Notes: generated from the sequence alone by a model not told the origin. A stretch of DNA of 64,000 nucleotides from Oxalobacter vibrioformis (GCF_027118995.1 NZ_CP098242.1:248001-312000); one strand, 5' to 3'; positions 25,861 to 36,250 are shown, counted from the stretch's first letter. Made by a program: numbers and translations.

Positions 25861-26638
25861 CGAGATACCCCCATGGGAGAAGCCATCTCCAGCACTGTCT
25901 GATGCGAAATGTGGTGATCTCATTCAAGGAAGGGCATAGAAAAAATGATCAGGGTACGATTGGATACTTGATGCAGGGATGAGATGCTGATGAATACTAT
26001 CTCGACGCCCACCTCGGGGTTTATAGAGTTTCTAAAGCAGAAGTTTTTTATATAGAGGAAAAAATCAGAGAAAAAAAGTGGTGGCTTGCGCAAACGCGCT
26101 AAAAAAACTGGTCCGGAAAACGAACGCGAACAAATTGTCGTTGTTCCTTTGTTCTTGAAAAAAGAACAAAGGCAGGTTTTGGAAAGAAAACGCTGTGTGC
26201 CTAATCGAGGGCTGGTTCCATTGTATCAAGCAGTCACAGGAGGCACGAGTGAGTCGTCATGACTTTTGGGCAGGATTTGAAATGAGAGTGGTGATGGGGC
26301 AGGCCTTGGCGTTGACTTGAATCGTCTTTCTCCTACTAGGCCAGATTCACTGGTTAACTGTGAGGCAGGTAAATTTATTAACGGAAAGGCCGTAACAGGT
26401 AGCAGACGAGCTGCGAAATGCTATCACTGGGCATAATGCTGCGTCTAACGATGTTAGTTGCCCTGCCTTAGCACGGACAATTTACGCAGTATCTCCATGG
26501 CTTTGACTGAGTATCGGTCTCGGAATTTTTGCGTCTCGGCATAATATAGAAAACAACACTTTTTTTCATGAAATAATATGTACAATCAAATCTGGACTAC
26601 TCCAATTTAGGAAACATTCCATCAGCAGCTATTTTTAT
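25861..26638. other. Gene-free stretch with one strong hairpin
   Basis: No supported gene in ~780 bp. A perfect hairpin (CCTTTGTTCTT, GAAAA loop, AAGAACAAAGG) lies at 26146-26172 without a following T run. The rest is probably decayed island DNA. Confidence 0.4.
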
Positions 26639-26860
26639 CTATTTCTTGAGAAAAACAGACATCATAAGATCGCCTTTTTCCTGCAACACCTTTATCCAGG
26701 CAAGGTGTGCATTAATGAGTTTTTCGCTCTTGCGCTCATAGTTTTTGCGATCAAGATTATTGGCAGCAGTCCACCCCCCTGAAAGAGACAGAATTATTCC
26801 GACACCAAAACATGCCATAAAAACAGACTGTAGTTTGTTTGTAAGTACGCCTTTTTTCAT
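26639..26860 (-). CDS. Small single-pass membrane or secreted protein (73 aa)
   Basis: This 73-residue protein starts MKKGVLTNKLQSVF and has one hydrophobic helix (MACFGVGIILSLSGGW) at residues ~15-30. A charged helix follows (LDRKNYERKSEKLINAHLAW). The N-terminal segment could be a membrane anchor or an uncleaved signal. The ribosome binding site is weak. There are no close neighbours on the same strand. Function unknown. Confidence 0.45.
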   Translation of the reverse strand: MKKGVLTNKLQSVFMACFGVGIILSLSGGWTAANNLDRKNYERKSEKLINAHLAWIKVLQEKGDLMMSVFLKK

Positions 26861-26938
26861 ACAGCTTGCTTTCTGGCGGAATTATTTCATGTTGTACGTA
26901 TATTAACCGAGAAAATAAAGATAACCCGGCAAGAACTT

Positions 26939-27166
26939 CTAGCTATCCTTATAAGCTTTAAGAGCTTCTGTATTTATGATAGCCGCCTCTACCTGTTCTG
27001 CAAGCCTTGACATAGTGACGCTGAATGTCTCTGGATCGATAGTAAGGGGCTGGGCATGTTCATGGATTGTCAGGCCCGCAAAAAAATGCAGTTGCTGCTT
27101 GATGAGATACAACTCCTGTCTCAGGTTCTCAACGGCATCGAAAAATGAGGTGTCCGGTTGTGTCAT
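26939..27166 (-). CDS. Small hypothetical island protein (75 aa)
   Basis: ATG 27166 with GGAG at 6-nt spacing is preferred over a longer frame starting at 27256. The 75-residue product begins MTQPDTSFFDAVENLRQELY and has two amphipathic helices (IKQQLHFFAGLTIHEH, then EQVEAAIINTEALKAYKDS). It follows a conserved-looking leader region. Proteins of this kind occur singly behind such leaders in proteobacterial islands. The function is unknown. Confidence 0.55.
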   Translation of the reverse strand: MTQPDTSFFDAVENLRQELYLIKQQLHFFAGLTIHEHAQPLTIDPETFSVTMSRLAEQVEAAIINTEALKAYKDS

Positions 27167-27363
27167 GGCGTCTCCGCAGGGCTCTTCCTGATTCCCACCC
27201 ACTTTAAGGGCGGGCAGGACCGTACGGGTTGACAGACCGGGCGTTGACCGGCGCACTCGAAAGTGCCCCGCACGGCCTGCCCATTGGACGGCCGTGTAGA
27301 AACGGAAAAACCGCCTGAAGCGGCTTCCGCCAACGCACGGGCTGTCAAACCCGATCCCTGCAT
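27163..27363 (-). CDS. Ash-like leader ORF upstream of island gene
   Basis: This 66-residue frame reads MQGSGLTARALAEAASGGFS and continues with FECAGQRPVCQPVRSCPP. It resembles the small Ash-like leader products seen in front of accessory genes of proteobacterial islands and phages. It ends overlapping the start of the next gene by 4 bp, so translational coupling is possible. The underlying DNA is GC-rich with several inverted repeats, so a leader RNA function could be as important as the peptide. The similarity is recalled from memory, not searched. Confidence 0.45.
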   Translation of the reverse strand: MQGSGLTARALAEAASGGFSVSTRPSNGQAVRGTFECAGQRPVCQPVRSCPPLKWVGIRKSPAETP

Positions 27364-27633
27364 GACAGGGACAATTACAGGATAGGGTGTCGGCTGTTTT
27401 CGGTCAAGGTGTTGGAGAATAAAAAAGGCCTATAAGGGATATGGGCCTGGGAGTTCATTACTGCTCGGAATTATTCATTGTTCTTTTTCCCTTTTTTCAC
27501 CAAATCGATGGCGCATGCTTCCATGGCTTCGAGGATATTCGAAACGCAATTAACGATTAGTCATAGAGAAGTATTTGATTGTATTGAAAAATCATGTTAA
27601 AAAACATTAGACTATTCTTTACTATTCGCAACC
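27364..27633. promoter_or_regulatory. Intergenic region upstream of the Hachiman-like operon
   Basis: This 270-bp A/T-rich region separates the divergent leader ORF and hamA. The last ~60 bp (TTGAAAAATCATG, then a TTAGACTATTC stretch) could hold the promoter, but no consensus is clear enough to place. There is no strong ribosome binding site before hamA. Confidence 0.35.
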
Positions 27634-28464
27634 ATGCAAGATTCCACCTTCTTCATCCCGCCACATTTATCTTGCCTTTCAAAATCTACTCATACCATTT
27701 TGTCATCTGATGGACAGCCAATCGAGATTTGGGAGCTTACTGCTCCGCAAACAGCAGAGCTTCTAAATGTTTGGGCTACGCACTTTCGACAACACTACTG
27801 CCCAGATTCAGAGATAGACATCCTTCGAGAAGGAACGGGGCTTTCGCGTGCTGACTATCTTACTCAGATAGTATTTCCTGACAAAAGCATTGCCCCCGGA
27901 CCGGGAGTTCGTTCTGGTGATTTCGCTGAATTACTAATAGCGGATTATGTGCAGTTTGTGCTGAATTACTGGGTGCCAAGAGGCAAGTATGCAGACAAAG
28001 CCAACAGGGATGAATCTGTAAAAGGTGTTGATATTTTAGGATTTAGGATTCTAAAAGAATCGTACTCACCAGAAGATACATTGTTAGCTTTTGAGGTGAA
28101 AGCACAAGCATCTGGAGGAAAGTATAGCGGTTGTCTTCAGGCCGCTATTGATGACTCTTCGAAGGATTACTTGAGACGGGCAATCACACTAAATGCAATA
28201 AAACGACGATTGTTGCATGCCAATAAAAATCGGGAGGCTCTCACTGTTCAAAGATTTCAAAATCAATCGGACCATCCCTATGTTTATAAGTCTGGGGCTG
28301 CGGCTCTTTTATCTGACGAAGCATATGACGAACAAGCTATACAGAGCGGTACAACAACAAACGGACATCAAAACGCACAAAATTTACACATATTAGTTGT
28401 CCGAGGAACTGAGTTGATGAAGCTTGTTCATGCTTTATACGAAAGTGCCGCTAATGAAGCGTGA
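27634..28464 (+). CDS. hamA: HamA-like (DUF1837) nuclease of a Hachiman-type defence system
   Basis: The protein has 276 residues. A central core, VRSGDFAELLIADYVQF, then ESVKGVDILGFRI and LLAFEVKAQAS, has the Glu, Asp and E-x-K spacing of a PD-(D/E)xK nuclease, as in DUF1837/HamA proteins. In Hachiman and the related AbpAB systems a DUF1837 nuclease acts with a DEAD/DEAH helicase that senses aberrant DNA, and the nuclease then degrades DNA to stop phage growth. Here the helicase gene overlaps by 11 bp, which supports the pairing. The region is visibly AT-richer than the chromosomal flanks, consistent with transfer. Whether Hachiman or AbpAB is the closer match needs a profile search. Confidence 0.8.
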   Translation: MQDSTFFIPPHLSCLSKSTHTILSSDGQPIEIWELTAPQTAELLNVWATHFRQHYCPDSEIDILREGTGLSRADYLTQIVFPDKSIAPGPGVRSGDFAELLIADYVQFVLNYWVPRGKYADKANRDESVKGVDILGFRILKESYSPEDTLLAFEVKAQASGGKYSGCLQAAIDDSSKDYLRRAITLNAIKRRLLHANKNREALTVQRFQNQSDHPYVYKSGAAALLSDEAYDEQAIQSGTTTNGHQNAQNLHILVVRGTELMKLVHALYESAANEA

Positions 28465-31400
28465 GTCTAACAGCCATCGTTTGTTTGGAATTACCAGATC
28501 AAAAGGAAAGATGTATGAATTTGGTTTGCCAGAAGAATTACATCTTTCAGTTCCAGAAAATACCGAACCACAAGAACTGTTTTTATTAACCATAGGAACG
28601 CTGGGCGATGCAGCTGCTGCTATTAGTAATGCCCATAATGCGGAAATGCTATTACCTGCCGATACTATTGAGGAACTTAGTTTTTCAGCAAGTTTTTTTG
28701 ATGCCTTTATTCAATCAGGTTTCTCTGCAAACATAGAACGTGAAATGAAGGTGCTAGCTGCATCTTCATATTATCTTGCAGGCCGTCCAGGGAGTAGCCT
28801 TGTCCTTGCAAGACAAATTGAAAATCAACCAGAAGATATCCCTACCGGTAAATTATTGCATTGGGTATTAAGGGGGCGCTGGGAAAGTTACCCAAATGAT
28901 CCACATCCTTTCTTCGAAGATAAGCTGGGTAATGTAGCCAGATTACTCGCATTTCATTTTTATGATGGCTCAAATCTTCCTCAATTGGCCTCAGCGCTTG
29001 ATCTACTTAGACAACAAGCATATCAAGGTGCAACTTCACGTGATTTACTTTTTGTCGATGTTATCGTGGCTATCGTTCGCTTACGAATTTCCTCATCGGC
29101 TTGGACAACTCTACCTAAATTTACTGCCATTACTGCAGACAAGTGGGCCAATGCTATCCGTAGGCCAGAATTTCCAAAAGAGCTATGGCCATCTCAGATT
29201 CTCTTGGGTAAAGCAGGCTTGTTTTCCGGCGAATCCGGAATTATACAAATGCCAACCAGCGCAGGAAAAACACGTTCCATAGAAATAATACTTCGAAGCA
29301 GTTTTCTCGCTGAGCGTACTAAATTGGCAGTAGTTGTCGCTCCTTTTAGAGCACTATGCCATGAAATTGGCACATCGTTACGCCAAGCTTTTAGAGAAGA
29401 TAACATTAAAGTTAATGAATTTTCGGATGCTTTGCAGCTTGATTTCCTAGAGCAAATCGCAGAGCTATTTGGCTCTGAAGTTCCTTCCACGCAATACATA
29501 TTAGTATTGACTCCAGAAAAACTTCTGTACGTTTTGCGGCAAACACCATCTATTTTAACGTCTATTGGATTGGTGATTTACGATGAAGGGCATCAATTTG
29601 ATACGGGAAGTCGAGGAATCACATATGAATTACTTCTTACAGAAATTAAAAATATTCTCCCTCTTGAATCACAAACCATATTAATTTCTGCTGTCATACA
29701 AAATGCACAATCAATAGCTAACTGGCTAATTGGACAAAACGCAAAAGTAGTTAATGGCACAGGATTGTTGCCGACCTCACGAGCTGTAGCGTTCGCGAGC
29801 TGGATCGAAAGACTTGGTCAACTTATGTTTTTTGAGTCAAACGAATACAGTCAGTACGATTATTTTGTGCCTCGTGTCATAGAAAGGCACTTACTTAATC
29901 GTCGTGAAAGAGAAAAAAACGAGCGTTATTTTCCTGAAAACAAAAATTCCAATGATATAGCGTTATATCTTGGAATTCGTTTGGCCTCTCAAGGGGCTGT
30001 TGCTGTTTTCTGCGGCCGTAGAGATACTGCATCGAATATGGCAGTTCGCGCTGTTGAAGTATATGAACGTGGATTTACTCTTTCTTGCCCAGCGACTTCC
30101 GCAAATCATGAAGAAATAACACGATTGAATAAACTTGTAGCGGCTCATTTTGGAGAGCAATCCAGTTTGAATAAAGCGGCTCTCCTTGGAATTTTTGTTC
30201 ATCACCGCACCACTCCACATGGATTACGCCTAGCTATTGAGTTTGCTATGCAAAGTGGGAAAATCAATTTTGTTGTATGTACTTCAACATTGGCGCAAGG
30301 CATCAATTTACCCATCAGGTACCTTATTGTTACAAGCCTTCATCAGGGCGGAGAAAGAATAAGGGTTCGAGATTTTCAAAATTTAGTTGGCCGTGCTGGG
30401 CGCTCTGGGATGCACACAGAAGGTCTGGTAATTTTTTCTGACCCCGAAATATTTGACGAGCGTAACAAAAGACAAACATCTTGGAAATTTCGTTCGTCGG
30501 TAGAGCTGCTTTCACCTGAACGCTCCGAAGATACAACAAGCTCACTTTTAGGAGTGTTATCTCCTATTAAAAATGATGATGGTAAAGCTGAAATAACGCT
30601 TGATCCAGAATCCCTTTCCAGATTGTTATTGTCTGATGAGAATGTTTGGGAAATCTGGGCTGATCATATTGTTAAAGCAAATCCAAAGTATAAAATTACC
30701 CCCCAATTTTTGCTGAGAGAGCTGAAATGGAGGCGAAGTTTGATTTTTGCTATTGAAAGTTATTTAATGGCAAATCGAGGTTCCAGCTCATTTGATGAGT
30801 TCAGAACATCTGCTGAAAATCTTGCCCTATCAACTCTTGCATACCACTTGGCTTCCGATCAAGTAAAACAAGCCATAACAACCCTTTTTACTACTATTGC
30901 AGAGCACATACATCAAGAAGAGCCTTCTTCAGAGAAACAATCGATTTATTCAAAAACACTATTGGGAATCAAGAGTGCTAAAGAGATAGAAGAATGGGTA
31001 AGCAATAAACGCGAATTATTACTAACTTTGGAATCAAATCAGCAATGGCTAGAGAATGTATGGAATTTATTTAAGACACAGTTAGAAAATAATTTTTTCC
31101 ATTCTGTAGAACCAAACCTTCTCGCCGCTCAGGTTGCTGCAATGTGGATTTCAGGAGAATCATATCAATCCATATTTAAATATGTTAAAGCAAAAAAGGG
31201 GAGTAAGCAGTGGGGAAAAAGCCAACGCCGCGCGTTGACAGAAGAAGACATTATGAATTTTTGCGAGGGTATACTTGGATTTGAATGCTCCTTGATTCTT
31301 GCTGCTATATCTCAATTCCTTTCGGAGGAAAATGAGTTCAATCCACGCCTTAATTCGTCTTTATCAATTTTTCAAAAATCACTCAAATATGGATTGCCAG

Positions 31401-31597
31401 ATATATTATCTATATCTTGTTATGAATTAGGATTTGCTGATCGAGTGATTTCTCAAGAATTATCTCTAGGCGTGCAAACGGATGGTTTCATTGGCAATTC
31501 ATTCTCGGAAGCACTTAATTCCCACATGGATAAAACAAAAAACATTCTTAACAATTACCCAAGTTATTTTGAGTCTGTCCTATCAACTTTAGTATAA
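28454..31597 (+). CDS. hamB: HamB-like superfamily 2 helicase
   Basis: ATG 28454 overlaps the end of hamA by 11 bp and gives 1047 residues. The helicase core has Walker A MPTSAGKTRS, DEGH (YDEGHQFD) as motif II, a motif III-like ISAVIQNAQSIANW, and motifs IV-VI (VCTSTLAQGINLPIRYLIV, then QNLVGRAGRSG). The Q-N-L-V-G-R-A-G-R form is typical of Ski2/Brr2/HamB-like helicases. The ~280 N-terminal and ~400 C-terminal residues are helical and without known motifs. It probably loads on DNA with exposed ends or single strands and controls HamA. No frame damage is visible, so the system looks intact. Confidence 0.85.
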   Translation: MKRESNSHRLFGITRSKGKMYEFGLPEELHLSVPENTEPQELFLLTIGTLGDAAAAISNAHNAEMLLPADTIEELSFSASFFDAFIQSGFSANIEREMKVLAASSYYLAGRPGSSLVLARQIENQPEDIPTGKLLHWVLRGRWESYPNDPHPFFEDKLGNVARLLAFHFYDGSNLPQLASALDLLRQQAYQGATSRDLLFVDVIVAIVRLRISSSAWTTLPKFTAITADKWANAIRRPEFPKELWPSQILLGKAGLFSGESGIIQMPTSAGKTRSIEIILRSSFLAERTKLAVVVAPFRALCHEIGTSLRQAFREDNIKVNEFSDALQLDFLEQIAELFGSEVPSTQYILVLTPEKLLYVLRQTPSILTSIGLVIYDEGHQFDTGSRGITYELLLTEIKNILPLESQTILISAVIQNAQSIANWLIGQNAKVVNGTGLLPTSRAVAFASWIERLGQLMFFESNEYSQYDYFVPRVIERHLLNRREREKNERYFPENKNSNDIALYLGIRLASQGAVAVFCGRRDTASNMAVRAVEVYERGFTLSCPATSANHEEITRLNKLVAAHFGEQSSLNKAALLGIFVHHRTTPHGLRLAIEFAMQSGKINFVVCTSTLAQGINLPIRYLIVTSLHQGGERIRVRDFQNLVGRAGRSGMHTEGLVIFSDPEIFDERNKRQTSWKFRSSVELLSPERSEDTTSSLLGVLSPIKNDDGKAEITLDPESLSRLLLSDENVWEIWADHIVKANPKYKITPQFLLRELKWRRSLIFAIESYLMANRGSSSFDEFRTSAENLALSTLAYHLASDQVKQAITTLFTTIAEHIHQEEPSSEKQSIYSKTLLGIKSAKEIEEWVSNKRELLLTLESNQQWLENVWNLFKTQLENNFFHSVEPNLLAAQVAAMWISGESYQSIFKYVKAKKGSKQWGKSQRRALTEEDIMNFCEGILGFECSLILAAISQFLSEENEFNPRLNSSLSIFQKSLKYGLPDILSISCYELGFADRVISQELSLGVQTDGFIGNSFSEALNSHMDKTKNILNNYPSYFESVLSTLV

Positions 31598-31812
31598 ATC
31601 TCTCTGCTCTTATTCTTCTCCTTCAATATAAATTGAAAGACGATGGTAATTTCATTACAGATTGTTCTCTACAATTTGAACATATTATTTTTCCGTTTTA
31701 TACAGGAAAGACTTTAATAACTAAGGTTAAAAAAGTATAACGACAATTTTGGAATTTATCATATACAGAAATACCTCTATATTGCACAAGCAGAAATATT
31801 AAAACACGTAAC
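31598..31812. promoter_or_regulatory. AT-rich gap between hamB and the STAND gene
   Basis: About 215 bp, very A/T rich, without a frame. It probably contains the promoter of the large STAND gene. No strong hairpin with a T run was found to end hamAB transcription. Confidence 0.35.
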
Positions 31813-34800
31813 ATGAAAACGATACGCATTTTTCTCTCCTCGCCCGGTGATTGTAAAGATGAAAGAACCTCTGTTCACGAACTTGCCAAAGAGTTGAACC
31901 AAAATCCAGTTTTTGGCAATTTTATACAACTTGAGGTCATTGCCTGGGACTGGAATTATGGAATTCCACTTGAAGCGCACTACTCACCACAAACATCCGT
32001 AAACGCTTTTCTGCCTGTTCCAGAATCTTGTGAAATTTTTGTAGGAATTTTTCGCTATAGGTTTGGCTCCCCTCTCCCAAAAACAGAATACCGAAAACCA
32101 GATGGCTCTCCCTTTCTTTCCGGCAGCGAATATGAATTTCATCGTGCATGGAATGCACGTCGCCGTGGAACTTTTTATCCTTATTTGCTTGTCTACCGAC
32201 TGAATGATGCTGATACTGCTGAATATCCTGATGCTCAGCAGTATCAGCATTTACAGCATTTTTTTTCAAATTCTCCCTTTAAGGAAAATGAATCATGGAC
32301 AGGTTCCTATAATAGATTTGCAAATACAGCTGAATTTAAAGAGCAATTACGCCAACATCTACAACACATTATTCGTCAATGGCGCCCCGGTTCTCGTCTT
32401 CCTTTAGACGAATGGATGAAAAGGCAGGCACTTCGTTTAACCAGCGATGCCGGCCCACGCTATACAGCTGATGCTCATGTAAAAACAGAAATTGACACTG
32501 TGTTTGATTGGTTGCTATCTCGTCAAGATGCTATTCATGAGTTTGATCGAGCTTTAGCTGGCGTCTGGAAGAAAATCCCTGATGAAAAAACTTTTAGTAA
32601 ATTCCGGTCAAAAATGACTGCTATTGCGACAAATCTGCGTGGTGACCCTTATTGGGAAAAATCTTTAGATTTAGATTTTATAGCTAATACACTTGAAGAA
32701 TTGGAAATCTTTACATGGGCATACCTAAAGGAAATTGATGACGCAAGCAACGGAAAAAAGAAAACCCATACCGAAAATTACGAATACTATCGCCTAGAAC
32801 AGCTGGCTTTTGATAGTCGAAAAACATATACGCTTATCAAAGAATTTGCTCCTTTTTATCAGAAGCGGATTTTGCTGCTGACGGGACCAGCAGGGCAAGG
32901 GAAAACTCATACCCTTCTTCATGAAATTCATCGCATACTTGAAGATGGAGGCATTGCCGTTGGTATTTTGGGACATACATTATCAAATACGGGAGATTTA
33001 TGGCCTGCGATACTTCAAAGGTTAGATTATCAGGGTACGCTGACAGAATTCTTGGATGATTTAGAAAACACTGCAGCCAGCAAAGGGAAACGAGCTCTAC
33101 TGGTTTTTGACGCACTGAATGAAACACCGAATAGAAGTCGCTGGAAAAGCCAGTTATCTGGCATGATTAGCGAAATTCTTGTACGACCACATCTCGTTTT
33201 AGCAATGAGTGTTCGTTCAGATTATCTTTCCATAGTATTACCAGCACATAATGGTACCCCCAATTGGGCCGAACTACAGCATTCTGGTTTTTCCAATATT
33301 GGGGTAGATGCTTTGCTAGCATACTGCGCCTATTATGATGTTAAAGCACCAGTTGCTCCGCCAATCGGTGAGCTAGGAAATCCTCTTTATGTCCAGCTCT
33401 TGGTTAAAAGCTTGCAAGGTAAAAAAGACACTACGCACTGGCTCCCATCCTGGCTGGATGTATGGGAAGCTTGGATTGCACGCTTAGAAGATGATGCTGT
33501 TGAAAAACTGGAACGAAATGACCCATCTCGTCCAACTCCTATTCGCCGAACGCTAAACAGATTAACTCAAACAATGCTGGATACGGGACGTTTCGCTCTT
33601 TCTCGAAATCAAGCAGATCAAATTGCCAAAAAAATCTCAGGACTTGATGGTGTCATAGGCTACTTGTGTTCGGCCGGTGCGTTGATAGATCGGATCGATG
33701 ATGCAGACGAGGAAATCATTGAGTTTGGATTTGAACGCTTATCAGATACTTTCCTCATAGACCGCTTAATTCGGCATCTTTTTGAGAAACTTTCATCTCC
33801 TAACGAAAAACGATTGGCTCTTTTAAAAGCACTCTCAACAGACGGCGTTCTTTATCCTCTTGCTGCAAACGAATATATTGACCACCCTCTCGCATATCAT
33901 CGCCAGGGACTGCTGGCGGCCTTATGTCTGGCAGCGCCACAACAAATAGGGACAGAAATGCCTATCCTTATTCCGATAGAACCCTTGAATCCTCTTAGCG
34001 ACAAAAGAGTGGATTGGGAGTTACGCGATGCATTTATAGATAGCATACGATGGCGAAACAGGCCGGAAGAATTTGGTCTTCCAACCAATGAACTTTGGGA
34101 ACTATGGCAAAAAACTCATACCCTGCACCAAGAGGCAGAGCTTGATGAGCTGATTCGCCTTGCTCTTATTCCTGCTCATCCATTTGCAATGGAAAATCTG
34201 CTTCATCCTTGGCTCTTAGAAATGCCCAGCATGGCTGAACGAGATGCCGCTTGGAGTATTCATCTTACTCCACTTTGGTTTGATGAATCATCGACTCTCA
34301 AAATTTTTGTTATCTGGGCATCCAAAGCAATATTAGACGGAGTCAATGCTGATGTGGCTTTGCCTGCGGCTCGCTTATTAACCTGGACAACAGCAACATC
34401 ACAGCGAGGTCTTCGTCTTCATGCTATGCGAGGTTTAACAAGACTTTTGGCAGCCTGCCCACAAATTCTTGAAAAATTTTTACCCGATTTTCTGAGCGTT
34501 GATGATGCCTATGTGCTTGAGAGCGTCCTTCTTGCCGTAAAAGGAATCGTTGGCGGCGGGAACGCGCCTAACGAAGCCTATCATGCTGCTCGCTTGGTTT
34601 ATGAAAGTCAATTTCAGGAGGGCAATGCCCGCTGGTGTCATCTCACGATCAGGCACTATGCACGGCAAATCGTAAAAATAGCCCATGAACAATACGGATT
34701 TACAAAAGCAGATCTAAATCTGCTGAGTCCCCCCTACCAAAGCAGCCTCTCACTGGAAGAACTTCCCGATAAAAACAGTTTGATGGAGAAAAATCAATCG

Positions 34801-36159
34801 AATGGATTTCGCAGTATTATTCGCTCTTGCTTCATGGGTGATTTCTATTGGTATGTCATGGGAGCGACATCAGGTGGAAAAAACTTCTCTTCAACTCCAT
34901 TAGTGAATTCAAATGAGCCCTCACGTTTTTATAACGAGGGTGATGACATAGGTAGAGTAAAACGGCTGGATATTTTTGATATTCCATTAGCCGCGCGTTA
35001 TGTCGTATGGAATTGTCTCCAGCTTGGCTGGACCGCCGAGCGTTTTGACGAATTTGATAAAGGTCCGTATGTCAGCAATCATGGACGTATTTCAGAGGAA
35101 GGCCGCACAGAGCGTATAGGAAAAAAATATCAATGGATCAGTTGGCAGACAATGCTGGGATTCTTAGCTGATAATTATGAAATGACTCCCAAATATGGCA
35201 ATGAAACAAAACCATATGATAACCCTCACCAAATTTACTATATTGAAACACATGATCCATCACGATGGCTATATACGATTACGCGTCAAGCTATACCTCA
35301 CAGATCAGATCAGTTTTCTAAAATTTGCAGTTTATCTCCATGGCCTCTTCCTGACGAAAAAGATATTAAAAGATGGATTGAGTCGCCAAGTCATGATCTA
35401 CGCCCCTCTGACATTGTGCACACAATTCCCACCCTTCCTGAAGAGTGGGGAGAAGGCCCATGGTTACGAGTAGCAGTAGACAGTATATGGAAAAGTGAAT
35501 TCGCGCCAGGGCAATGGGAAAAAGGATATGAATATCTTGCAGATATTTGGTGGCAAATCTGGCCTGTCCTCATCAGATCTGACGATATGGGTCGACTACT
35601 GAAGCAACTTGATCGTAAACCTGTACAAGAAAAATTGGCAGGCTTGGGTAGACTGGATCCAGATCAGGACTGGAATGCATCTATTATTGACTGGCCGAAT
35701 CTTAAAGGAGATTTTGATAGAAGCTTCGGTAAAGATCGCTATGCAGATGGATGGCTCCCAATTCCATGGATGCCATTAGTTGGTTCATGCGGTCATCCAG
35801 ACAAACGTGATGAACATCGCCCTACCTTACTTCCCTGGCCGCGGCTTTTCCGAGAATGGGGATTAACCATGGATTTGCACAGAGGAATTATTCTCCATGA
35901 AAATGACATTGTTTTTGGCTTAACCAGTTGGATTTTTGATGAAGAAAACACTCTGTTTGCACGGACAGACAAACTCAACTCGCTATTAAATACTTCTGGA
36001 TACTCCTTAATCTGGCATCTGCGAGGAGAACGGCGAGCTTTTTTAGACATTGGAAATCCACATAAATCCAATCGAGCCTGGGCAGATTATCATGGCATCT
36101 CATCTCTTGGTAGAGATGGCATGATGAACGTGCTTTGGCTAGAAAAAAAAGTACTTTGA
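31813..36159 (+). CDS. Giant STAND NTPase with N-terminal DUF4062 domain (Avs-like immune sensor)
   Basis: The protein has 1448 residues. Residues 1-~130 form a DUF4062 domain (RIFLSSPGDCKDERTSV, then FVGIFRYRFGSPLP), a TIR-like fold often fused to signalling NTPases. A P-loop NTPase follows at ~345-600 with Walker A LLTGPAGQGKTH and Walker B ALLVFDALNE, the STAND pattern. The C-terminal ~800 residues are helical repeats and include ERIGKKYQWISWQTML near residue 1105, a motif I recall from other large bacterial STAND proteins. This is the architecture of Avs-type pattern-recognition receptors, which bind a phage protein and activate an N-terminal effector. The effector chemistry of DUF4062 here is unproven. 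It sits between hamAB and the integrase. Confidence 0.82.
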   Translation: MKTIRIFLSSPGDCKDERTSVHELAKELNQNPVFGNFIQLEVIAWDWNYGIPLEAHYSPQTSVNAFLPVPESCEIFVGIFRYRFGSPLPKTEYRKPDGSPFLSGSEYEFHRAWNARRRGTFYPYLLVYRLNDADTAEYPDAQQYQHLQHFFSNSPFKENESWTGSYNRFANTAEFKEQLRQHLQHIIRQWRPGSRLPLDEWMKRQALRLTSDAGPRYTADAHVKTEIDTVFDWLLSRQDAIHEFDRALAGVWKKIPDEKTFSKFRSKMTAIATNLRGDPYWEKSLDLDFIANTLEELEIFTWAYLKEIDDASNGKKKTHTENYEYYRLEQLAFDSRKTYTLIKEFAPFYQKRILLLTGPAGQGKTHTLLHEIHRILEDGGIAVGILGHTLSNTGDLWPAILQRLDYQGTLTEFLDDLENTAASKGKRALLVFDALNETPNRSRWKSQLSGMISEILVRPHLVLAMSVRSDYLSIVLPAHNGTPNWAELQHSGFSNIGVDALLAYCAYYDVKAPVAPPIGELGNPLYVQLLVKSLQGKKDTTHWLPSWLDVWEAWIARLEDDAVEKLERNDPSRPTPIRRTLNRLTQTMLDTGRFALSRNQADQIAKKISGLDGVIGYLCSAGALIDRIDDADEEIIEFGFERLSDTFLIDRLIRHLFEKLSSPNEKRLALLKALSTDGVLYPLAANEYIDHPLAYHRQGLLAALCLAAPQQIGTEMPILIPIEPLNPLSDKRVDWELRDAFIDSIRWRNRPEEFGLPTNELWELWQKTHTLHQEAELDELIRLALIPAHPFAMENLLHPWLLEMPSMAERDAAWSIHLTPLWFDESSTLKIFVIWASKAILDGVNADVALPAARLLTWTTATSQRGLRLHAMRGLTRLLAACPQILEKFLPDFLSVDDAYVLESVLLAVKGIVGGGNAPNEAYHAARLVYESQFQEGNARWCHLTIRHYARQIVKIAHEQYGFTKADLNLLSPPYQSSLSLEELPDKNSLMEKNQSNGFRSIIRSCFMGDFYWYVMGATSGGKNFSSTPLVNSNEPSRFYNEGDDIGRVKRLDIFDIPLAARYVVWNCLQLGWTAERFDEFDKGPYVSNHGRISEEGRTERIGKKYQWISWQTMLGFLADNYEMTPKYGNETKPYDNPHQIYYIETHDPSRWLYTITRQAIPHRSDQFSKICSLSPWPLPDEKDIKRWIESPSHDLRPSDIVHTIPTLPEEWGEGPWLRVAVDSIWKSEFAPGQWEKGYEYLADIWWQIWPVLIRSDDMGRLLKQLDRKPVQEKLAGLGRLDPDQDWNASIIDWPNLKGDFDRSFGKDRYADGWLPIPWMPLVGSCGHPDKRDEHRPTLLPWPRLFREWGLTMDLHRGIILHENDIVFGLTSWIFDEENTLFARTDKLNSLLNTSGYSLIWHLRGERRAFLDIGNPHKSNRAWADYHGISSLGRDGMMNVLWLEKKVL

Positions 36160-36250
36160 TTAAAAATTTCTTCAAGTATTTTTTGAATCTGAAAGGTTTT
36201 TTATTGCTCAAACTTAATTTCAAAAAATTTACCAAGCAAAAATTTATCAT

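Noticed and set aside
25492..25939. Several 87-122-codon frames across the candidate RNA copy B
   Set aside because: Frames are open on both strands because of high GC. The two RNA copies keep stems and not codons.
26146..26172. Hairpin as an intrinsic terminator
   Set aside because: No T run follows on either strand and no gene precedes it closely.
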